Below, piece by piece: positions 1-4,844 of a stretch of DNA of 7,160 nt (the stretch's first letter is position 1; each line of letters begins with the position of its first letter). Made by a program: the position numbers and the translations under genes. The notes under the pieces are model-generated. The model saw nothing but the letters and a program-made list of their open reading frames with translations, was not told where the DNA came from and made no database searches. The stretch comes from CAZOBJ01 sp964577825 (lineage in GTDB: Bacteria; Planctomycetota; SZUA-567; JAFGNG01), in the NCBI GenBank assembly GCA_964577825.1, contig CAZOBJ010000134.1, forward strand, positions 1 to 7,160, read 5' to 3'.

Positions 1-38
1 CGCACCAGGGACTCGGTCGAACGCAAGGGGAGCTTCGC

Positions 39-503
39 ATGATCAACATCAAGCCGCACCACTTCGTGGACATCCTCACCGGCTTCGGCAAGGGGAACAC
101 CGACCCGGAGCCGCACCCCTACGGGCACGCGGTGCACACGGTCACCCGGGCGGTCCTCGCGGACCCGGACGTGGACCTGCGCGTGGAGATCGGGGCCGAC
201 GACATCTGCACGCCGTGCCGGCACAACGTGAACGGCGCGTGCGACGACACGATCGACACCTCGTACCGGCCCGAGGCGCCCCCATCCAAGCAGGAGTGGA
301 ACCTGCTCCTGGACCGGCGCTGGTGCGAGCGCCTGGGCCTGGGCCAGGGCGAGACCCTGACCGCGCGCGAGCTCGCCGCGCGCATCCGCGAGAACTCCGA
401 GGACATCCAGGACATCTACCGCGAAATCCCCGCGGACCGCAACGACGAGCGGCGCGCGAACCTGCACCAGGGCATCGACTGGTTCCTGGCCCGCGCAACC
501 TGA
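39..503 (+). CDS. DUF1284-like small cysteine-containing protein
   Basis: Predicted cytoplasmic protein of 154 residues with no signal peptide or membrane segment. The early paired histidines (KPHHFVDILTGFGKG, residues 5-19) and the block GADDICTPCRHNVNGACDD (52-70) resemble the DUF1284 family, a group of small bacterial and archaeal proteins without an assigned reaction. Visible cysteines are C57, C60, C68 and C96. Together with H7 and H8 they could bind a metal or an iron-sulfur cluster, but that is inference. The C-terminal half is charged and probably helical, ending NLHQGIDWFLARAT. The ATG at 39 is preceded by AAGGGGAG (25-32) with a six-base gap, which supports this start. The gene points the same way as the secreted-protein gene 101 bases downstream. 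The family call is from memory of the motif pattern, not from a search. Confidence 0.75.
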   Translation: MINIKPHHFVDILTGFGKGNTDPEPHPYGHAVHTVTRAVLADPDVDLRVEIGADDICTPCRHNVNGACDDTIDTSYRPEAPPSKQEWNLLLDRRWCERLGLGQGETLTARELAARIRENSEDIQDIYREIPADRNDERRANLHQGIDWFLARAT

Positions 504-604
504 AGCGTGTCGGTCAGACCGATTTCTCGGCGACCGAGCGCGTGGTTGCGCCGGGCCGCCCGGTGCGACCGCAGAGACGCGGAGGACCCAGGAGGGCGGA
601 ATCC
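504..604 (+). promoter_or_regulatory. Spacer with three consecutive hairpins before the secreted-protein gene
   Basis: Three triloop hairpins lie within 63 bases. The first is TCGGT-CAG-ACCGA (510-522), followed by TTTCT. The second is CTCGG-CGA-CCGAG (526-538). The third and longest pairs 542-555 with 559-572: 14 consecutive pairs around a CCG loop, with three G-U wobbles (543/571, 547/567 and 550/564). The wobbles pair only in + strand RNA, which fits a transcribed leader. The first hairpin, 7 bases after the upstream stop codon and followed by a few T residues, could be a weak terminator. The third ends 17 bases before the AGGAGG Shine-Dalgarno (590-595) of the next gene, so it could affect translation or mRNA stability. 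I see no convincing sigma-70 promoter here. Confidence 0.5.
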
Positions 605-1933
605 ATGAGCTGGTTACGCAGTGCGGGCGCCGCGTTGGTGGCGTTGGCCCTGACGATGGGCCCGGCCTCTGTGGCGCGGGCCGGGGCGGCCCCGTACCAC
701 GAGGCCAAGGTGGGCACGTTCCGGACCATCGAGTACTTCCACATCGCCACGGCCAAGTTTCAGGAGCCCGACCGCACCACCACGCGCATCGGCCCGTTCG
801 GGGCCACGTTCAATACGAACCAGGAGATCGCGTACCGGGCCGGCGGGGACTTTGGAAGCTATTCGCAGAACGCGGTGACCAAGGACATGGTCCTGGAGTT
901 CAACACCAAGCCCCTTCCCATCGACGCGGGCGCGCGCGCCATCGTGGCCGACGGCCAGGACCTGACCGTGACCGTCGCGCACAGGGACGGCTATAGCCGG
1001 GTGGAGATCGACCTGGACGACAAGTACAACCGGTCGCCGCGCTGGATCCCGCGCGGGTGGGGCGGGCCGCGCAATCCGGGCGGCTACCCGCACTATGAGA
1101 TCGAGAACCCGTTCTGTTTCATCACCTTGAAGGAGGCCATGAAGCAGCTTGTCGAGGACTGGGAGGCGTATCTTCCCGACTACTACCTGTTGCGCTACGG
1201 CGACTACTCCACCATGTGCATGAACCTGACGTTCGAGCAGACCACGCTCGGCGAACCGGTGCCCAGCTACGCGCGGTACGTGCCCGGCGGCCGCGACATG
1301 AAGTGGCACGTGAAGCGGCGCGAGCCCGGCGACCCCCCGGGCGAGACGCGCGCGTACTTCGGCGCGTTCGGCATGCACATCTGCGCCACGCGCGAGCTGT
1401 CCCTGTCCGTGATCAGCATCGACATGCGCAAGGGGTGGCGCCGGCCCATGTGGCTGACCCTGCGCACCAAGGAGCCCCTGCCCGTGGACCAGGGCCTGCA
1501 CGCGGTTCGTGCGGACGGCCAGGACATCCGGCTCAAGGTGTGGCACGACGCGGACGCGAGCTTCGTGGCCGCGGCCCTGCCGGACACGTACCAGCGCGCG
1601 CCGCACTACTGGGCGGGCCTGCACGGCGGCGCGCAGAACCCGGGCGGGTACCCCGGGTACGAGCAGGAGATCCTCTTCTGCCGGCGCACGGTGGACGAAC
1701 TCCTACAGGCGCTCACGGACGAGCAGGCGTACCAGGACTATTTGCCGGATTGGTACCAGATCTCGTACCTCGAGGACGTCACCTTCGACCGGATCGACCC
1801 GCGCACCAACATCGCGAACCTGAACGAGAACCCGCTCGTCTGGATCATGCCCTACTGGGCGTACCTCGGACGCGACCCGCCCCCGCGCATGCCCGCGGGG
1901 GAGGGAGGGGGGGGGGGTAGAGGCGCTGCGTAG
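605..1933 (+). CDS. Secreted protein with internally duplicated module
   Basis: Unrecognised protein of 442 residues. The N-terminus is a typical Sec signal peptide: positive charge at R5, a hydrophobic core at about 7-19, and a likely cleavage after A26 (SVARA|GAA). The mature protein would be periplasmic or exported. Two diverged copies of a module of about 180 residues fill most of it. PLPIDAGARAIVADGQD (103-119) matches PLPVDQGLHAVRADGQD (291-307), NPGGYPHYEIENPFC (157-171) matches NPGGYPGYEQEILFC (345-359), YLPDYY (189-194) matches YLPDWY (379-384), and GPFG (63-66) matches GAFG (253-256). C171 and C359 are equivalent; C205 and C260 are unique. No catalytic signature is visible. The ATG at 605 is chosen for the signal peptide and for AGGAGG at 590-595 with a nine-base gap. 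The C-terminus is a low-complexity glycine tail (GEGGGGGRGAA) encoded by a G homopolymer. Confidence 0.85.
   Translation: MSWLRSAGAALVALALTMGPASVARAGAAPYHEAKVGTFRTIEYFHIATAKFQEPDRTTTRIGPFGATFNTNQEIAYRAGGDFGSYSQNAVTKDMVLEFNTKPLPIDAGARAIVADGQDLTVTVAHRDGYSRVEIDLDDKYNRSPRWIPRGWGGPRNPGGYPHYEIENPFCFITLKEAMKQLVEDWEAYLPDYYLLRYGDYSTMCMNLTFEQTTLGEPVPSYARYVPGGRDMKWHVKRREPGDPPGETRAYFGAFGMHICATRELSLSVISIDMRKGWRRPMWLTLRTKEPLPVDQGLHAVRADGQDIRLKVWHDADASFVAAALPDTYQRAPHYWAGLHGGAQNPGGYPGYEQEILFCRRTVDELLQALTDEQAYQDYLPDWYQISYLEDVTFDRIDPRTNIANLNENPLVWIMPYWAYLGRDPPPRMPAGEGGGGGRGAA
1897..1917 (+). repeat. G-rich tract with 11-G homopolymer at the 3' end of the secreted-protein gene
   Basis: Runs of 5, 3 and 11 G residues are separated by single A residues (1897-1901, 1903-1905, 1907-1917). 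They encode the terminal glycines of the secreted protein. The pattern fits a potential RNA or DNA G-quadruplex and is prone to slippage. One extra G would bring the TAG at 1918-1920 into frame, shortening the protein by only a few residues. One G fewer would bypass the stop at 1931-1933 and add a tail. The long homopolymer is also a place where sequencing or assembly could be off by one. Confidence 0.7.
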
Positions 1934-2043
1934 TGCGCGCACGGGCAGGGGGAACTGGGATCGAGCGGTAGGAGGAACACCGCGCGTCTCCGCAAGAAGA
2001 CAGGCACTTGCACTGCAGGGCGTCGCCAGGGGAGGAACCAACG

Positions 2044-2613
2044 ATGCACAGCCCATCTGGCTCCAGAGCCGAGAAGATTGTGGTCGTCCTTATGGGCCTG
2101 GTGCTGTATTCGGTGCTCTTGTTCTTGGGCACGTGGTGGGTGTGCACCCGTGCACGTGTCCGGGGCCAAATGGACCGGCCCCTGTTCCGACGGGATGAGG
2201 CGGGAGCTCCGCTCGAGGGCGCGCTGGTCTATCGTTATGCAAGTGGCAATGCCAAGAGGAAGGAGCACTACGAGCACGGCACCCTAGCGGATGTAAAGTG
2301 GTATTCACCCGGAGGAGACTTTCTTCGGGCGGAGCGGTTCGAGGACGGGACCGGCGTCATGGTTTACCTCCGCGATGACGGGACGCCCCATCGCTTCATG
2401 TCCTTTGTCAACGGGCGACTTGAGGGACTGTGTGCCTTTCTTGGTGAAGACGGCGAGGTGACGGCGGTCGAGGAGTACCATGACGGCAAGATCGAGCGGG
2501 GGTGGCCGCCAGGTGCGCAACGGCTAGAGCCTCTTATTGTTGAACCGCCATCACCCGAAGAGACGCAGCGGCCACAGCAGCAGCCTGCGCCAGAGCAAGA
2601 CCCCGAGACGTAG
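2044..2613 (+). CDS. Membrane-anchored MORN-like (YwqK-type) repeat protein, paralog 1
   Basis: Predicted single-pass membrane protein of 189 residues. A hydrophobic segment spans about 11-33 (KIVVVLMGLVLYSVLLFLGT, then WWV). A soluble domain follows with about four degenerate repeats of 23-26 residues (58-81, 82-104, 105-128, 129-154) of the form Y...sG...YxxG, with motifs such as YASGNAKRKEHYEHG, KWYSPGGD, RDDGTPHRF and EYHDGK. This resembles MORN-variant repeats of YwqK-family proteins; in most of these the function is unknown, and the antitoxin label in databases is not evidence of activity. The tail (167-189) is rich in Pro, Gln and Glu and probably disordered. The ATG at 2044 follows AGGGGAGGA (2028-2036) with a seven-base gap; an in-frame ATG at 2008 lacks this and is not used. 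Orientation is uncertain, because arginines follow the membrane segment (TRARVRG). First of three tandem paralogs. Confidence 0.82.
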   Translation: MHSPSGSRAEKIVVVLMGLVLYSVLLFLGTWWVCTRARVRGQMDRPLFRRDEAGAPLEGALVYRYASGNAKRKEHYEHGTLADVKWYSPGGDFLRAERFEDGTGVMVYLRDDGTPHRFMSFVNGRLEGLCAFLGEDGEVTAVEEYHDGKIERGWPPGAQRLEPLIVEPPSPEETQRPQQQPAPEQDPET

Positions 2614-2853
2614 AGCGGGTAGGCGAACACGGTCTTGGGGGGCGCGGCGCGTGGTGTCGCCCGCTGTCTGGACGCTGGAACACGCGCCGCGCCGACCCCG
2701 TGCCCGGGGCGGCCGGACCTGCGGGAGCGACGGAGCCCTCGGCCTGGGCGAATCCCCCAGGATCGGCCGCTAGGACGGTGAGCGGGCACGCTGTGAGTTC
2801 CTGCAAGGGCAATGGTGGCCGGTTGCCGGGCGTTCCCAACGGGGGGAGTGAAA
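2614..2853. other. Structured intergenic spacer between paralogs 1 and 2
   Basis: This 240-base gap is long compared with the 30-base gap between paralogs 2 and 3. It holds the perfect inverted repeat listed separately (2641-2693). A second, smaller hairpin has CCTGGG (2743-2748) pairing with CCCAGG (2756-2761). I see no coding remnant of the paralogs, no transposase fragment and no clear -35/-10 promoter. Open frames crossing it have no Shine-Dalgarno and no recognisable protein features. Confidence 0.5.
2641..2693. repeat. Perfect 13-bp inverted repeat, GC-only hairpin stem
   Basis: GGCGCGGCGCGTG (2641-2653) is exactly complementary to CACGCGCCGCGCC (2681-2693) across a 27-base loop. Beyond a two-base bulge (GA, 2694-2695) the stem continues as GGGG (2637-2640) with CCCC (2696-2699). 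It starts 24-28 bases after the stop of paralog 1. No T-run follows, so it is not a canonical intrinsic terminator. It could block 3' exonucleases, act in Rho-dependent termination, be a protein-binding site, or be the end of a vanished element. No second copy is visible in the window. Confidence 0.75.
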
Positions 2854-2856
2854 GTG
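2841..2856 (+). promoter_or_regulatory. Ribosome-binding site that fixes a GTG start for paralog 2
   Basis: GGGGGGAG (2841-2848) lies five bases before GTG at 2854. Starting at this GTG gives MDTPSRSRIARTVIAPVG, which aligns without gaps with the start of paralog 1 (MHSPSGSRAEKIVVVLMG). The upstream ATG at 2812 would add 14 unmatched residues and has no comparable Shine-Dalgarno. Another in-frame GTG at 2848 overlaps the binding site itself. Confidence 0.75.
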
Positions 2857-3408
2857 GACACGCCTTCTCGTTCCAGAATCGCGAGGACTGTCATCGCCCC
2901 TGTGGGTCTCGTGGTGTATTCGTGTATCCTGGTTCTAGGTGCGTGGAGGCTATGCAACTACGCGGCCGCGCAAGAGGAGGCGCAAGAGGAGGAGATGCGG
3001 CCCTACATCTACCGCGATGAGTCGGAAGTGCCGGTGGAAGGTGAGATACTCCACCGATATGGGAACGGCAAGGTCAAGAGGCAAGACTTGTGGGACGACG
3101 GCCTGTTGCATTCGGCGCGCTGGTTTTCGCCCGCAGGAGATTTGATTCGTGAGGAAGTGTTCATCCAGGACGAGACCAGTGCCGGCGTCATGGTCCACCT
3201 TCGCGATGATGGTACGCCCCGTCGTTTCACGTCCTGGGCGAACACGTGGGCCGAGGGACTGTGGATGGACATTGACGAAGATGGTCGAGTGACAGCGGTC
3301 TATGAGTATCACCACACACTCGAACGGGTATGGCCGGCCAGTGCGCAACACCCGGTCCATCCTATCGTTGCCCCGCCGTCGGCCGAAGAGGGGCAGGGGC
3401 CGGAGTAG
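2854..3408 (+). CDS. Membrane-anchored MORN-like (YwqK-type) repeat protein, paralog 2
   Basis: Protein of 184 residues, initiated at GTG. A membrane segment at about 13-33 (VIAPVGLVVYSCILVLGAW) is followed by an acidic linker (AAAQEEAQEEE, 37-47) not present in the other two copies. The repeat domain has RYGNGKVKRQ, RWFSPAGDLIRE, HLRDDGTPRRF and EYHH at positions equivalent to those in paralog 1. It is the most degenerate copy. Where paralog 1 has FEDGTG it has FIQDETSAG, a three-residue insertion that loses the repeat glycine, and EYHDGK becomes EYHHTL. The tail is short (PPSAEEGQGPE). Its stop is 30 bases before paralog 3, so co-transcription of those two is likely. Reading frame and family membership are secure; function is unknown. 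Confidence 0.82.
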   Translation: MDTPSRSRIARTVIAPVGLVVYSCILVLGAWRLCNYAAAQEEAQEEEMRPYIYRDESEVPVEGEILHRYGNGKVKRQDLWDDGLLHSARWFSPAGDLIREEVFIQDETSAGVMVHLRDDGTPRRFTSWANTWAEGLWMDIDEDGRVTAVYEYHHTLERVWPASAQHPVHPIVAPPSAEEGQGPE

Positions 3409-3438
3409 CGGCCCGCGTTCCCAGGGGAGGGAGGAAGA

Positions 3439-4017
3439 ATGAACACCTGGTCCGGTGCGAGAATGCTTAAGACCGTGCTGGCGCTCGCCGCCTACTCCGT
3501 TGTGTTGGTCGCTGCTACGTGGTTGGCGCGCAGCCACGAACATCGCTCCGCGAGGCTCGGGCACTGGTTGATGCGGGACGAGGCGGGAAATCCGTTAGAT
3601 GGCTGGAAGGTGTACAAGTATGACAGCGGCCAGCCCATGCTGAAGGAGTTGTACGATGAGGGCATTGGGCAGGTAAGTCGGTGGTACTCGCCGGAGGGCA
3701 AGCTGATACGTGAGACAGTCTGGGACGAAGGGACAGCGGTTGGCATTTACCTTCGCCAGGACGGGAGCCCGTGGATTTTTCAATCATATGTCAATGGATG
3801 GGCAGAGGGGCTGACCGCGCGCATCGACGAACACGGCGAAATCACAGCGATCCTGGAGTTCCATAAGGGAAAGCCCGTGCGGGTGTGGCCGCCTGATTGG
3901 AGCGGAGTGCCGGATTGGCGGGAACTGCCCCCCATCGTGGGCGCGCCCTGGGCCGAAGGGGCTGAGGGTACCAAGCAGCCCGCCGCACAGCGGGACGCCC
4001 AACCACCTGCCCAATGA
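3439..4017 (+). CDS. Membrane-anchored MORN-like (YwqK-type) repeat protein, paralog 3
   Basis: Protein of 192 residues with a membrane segment at about 11-30 (KTVLALAAYSVVLVAATWLA), three residues shorter than in the other copies. The repeat domain spans about 46-152: RDEAGNPLDG, YKYDSGQPMLKELYDEG, RWYSPEGKLIRETVWDEG, YLRQDGSPWIF, SYVNGWAEG, FHKGKPVRVWPP. Repeat glycines are well kept, so this is probably the least degenerate copy. The Ala/Gln/Pro-rich tail (170-192) again looks disordered. The ATG at 3439 follows a purine-rich Shine-Dalgarno region, GGGGAGGGAGGAAG (3424-3437). Codon use is relaxed: 11 of 48 codons sampled in the middle of the gene end in A or T, against 3 of the first 40 in der. 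Function is unknown; an envelope role is inferred only from the membrane anchor. Confidence 0.83.
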   Translation: MNTWSGARMLKTVLALAAYSVVLVAATWLARSHEHRSARLGHWLMRDEAGNPLDGWKVYKYDSGQPMLKELYDEGIGQVSRWYSPEGKLIRETVWDEGTAVGIYLRQDGSPWIFQSYVNGWAEGLTARIDEHGEITAILEFHKGKPVRVWPPDWSGVPDWRELPPIVGAPWAEGAEGTKQPAAQRDAQPPAQ

Positions 4018-4039
4018 TGCAGCCGGGCTTTCGACGGTG

Positions 4040-4108
4040 AAGGAGGCGCATGTGCGCTTGGGCGCGCATTTGAGGCGCCGATGCGAGGCCCGCGGCACCG
4101 GGCCTTGC
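4040..4108 (+). promoter_or_regulatory. Structured leader with possible seven-codon ORF upstream of the fourth membrane protein
   Basis: A strong Shine-Dalgarno (AAGGAGG, 4040-4046) sits three bases before an ATG at 4050 that opens a seven-codon frame (MCAWARI) ending in TGA at 4071-4073. The same bases fold. Positions 4050-4057 pair with 4062-4069 (eight pairs, one G-U) around a TTGG loop, burying the mini-ORF start. A second hairpin pairs 4083-4092 with 4099-4108 (ten pairs, one G-U) around CGGCAC. GGCGC copies at 4045-4049 and 4061-4065 could each pair with GCGCC at 4075-4079, so alternative folds exist. The next gene's own Shine-Dalgarno lies at 4131-4136. Whether the mini-ORF is translated is unknown. 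Confidence 0.35.
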
Positions 4109-4145
4109 CCCGTCTGCTTCACTGCGTGCCAGGAGAATCCCGACG

Positions 4146-4769
4146 ATGAGTCCGAAGACTGCTCGCCCTTCGAGTCCAGGCAAACACGGCCGGCGCAGGT
4201 ACCTTGTCCTCGCCCTTGCGCTCGGCCTGGGCGCGGTGGGACTCCTGGTCGTCTGGCTGGTTGGCGGCGACGATGCCGTCTCGTCGAGTGACGCGCCACT
4301 GCGGGCGGTCACCACCAACGATGATTTGTTGCGCGAACGGCCGTTCACCATAACCTATCAGGTGGGCAGCGGCTTCGACGGCTCGACAACCGTGACCATA
4401 CGGTCCTCGGGCGAGGTGGTTTTGCAGGTTCGGGCGCCGGGCATGCCCGTGGAGAAGGCGCCGCTCATCAAGGACGTCAGAAAGACCGTTAGCCAGGAGA
4501 CGGTCACGAACCTGCGGTTGCTTATGATCCACGAGAACATGCTCGATCTACACCGCGGGTACGCCACTAGCGTGCAGGATGGAATGGTAGTCACCTTCAC
4601 CATTGAGTTCGAAGACCTGATGGTGCAGGTGGTATGCGACAACTATTTCCCCGGCCCCATCGCGCGCTTCCACGATTTCATCGATGTGGAGCTCTTGGGT
4701 GCCTCCCACGACCTCGAGCCGCTGGTGCGGTGGGCCGCGATGCGGACACGGTGCCTCGCGACAGGCTAG
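4146..4769 (+). CDS. Single-pass membrane protein of unknown function
   Basis: Protein of 207 residues that I do not recognise. The N-terminus is basic (KTARPSSPGKHGRRR, 4-18). It precedes one hydrophobic segment at about 19-40 (YLVLALALGLGAVGLLVVWL), predicting a cytoplasmic N-terminus and an exported C-terminal domain of about 165 residues. That domain starts beta-rich (PFTITYQVGSGFDGSTTVTI, 66-85, then RSSGEVVLQV). It continues with a helical stretch, VSQETVTNLRLLMIHENMLD (115-134), then DGMVVTFTIEFEDLMVQVVC (145-164). Only C164 and C203 are cysteines. It has no MORN-like repeats and is not a fourth paralog. The ATG at 4146 follows AGGAGA (4131-4136) with a nine-base gap. Its end faces the end of der 75 bases away. 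Confidence 0.78.
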   Translation: MSPKTARPSSPGKHGRRRYLVLALALGLGAVGLLVVWLVGGDDAVSSSDAPLRAVTTNDDLLRERPFTITYQVGSGFDGSTTVTIRSSGEVVLQVRAPGMPVEKAPLIKDVRKTVSQETVTNLRLLMIHENMLDLHRGYATSVQDGMVVTFTIEFEDLMVQVVCDNYFPGPIARFHDFIDVELLGASHDLEPLVRWAAMRTRCLATG

Positions 4770-4844
4770 GCATGTCGCGGGTACGACGCCGCGCTCGGCC
4801 GCCCCTCGTCCCCTCCAGAGCCTCTCTCAGAAACGCCCCCACCC
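4770..4844. other. Convergent intergenic gap without a clear terminator
   Basis: These 75 bases separate the converging ends of the membrane-protein gene and der. The only inverted repeat I see is very small (AGAG-CCT-CTCT, 4817-4827), with no T-run on either strand. Intrinsic termination is therefore not evident; Rho-dependent termination is possible. Confidence 0.4.

Noticed and set aside
215..604. Upstream in-frame extension of the secreted protein starting at 215
   Set aside because: It would overlap the DUF1284-like gene in another frame and bury the signal peptide. The ATG at 605 has a strong Shine-Dalgarno.
614..1624. Long open frame of 336 codons antisense to the secreted-protein gene
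   Set aside because: Its composition is the Arg/Ala/Val/His-rich mix typical of the opposite strand of GC-rich coding DNA, with no Shine-Dalgarno or recognisable domain. The sense strand has a signal peptide and an internal protein repeat.
1933..1942. Palindrome GTGCGCGCAC just after the secreted-protein stop
   Set aside because: Alternating GC palindromes of this length are common at this base composition, and nothing nearby supports an operator.
2008..2043. Earlier ATG for paralog 1
   Set aside because: The added 12 residues have no counterpart in the other paralogs, and the Shine-Dalgarno at 2028-2036 serves the ATG at 2044.
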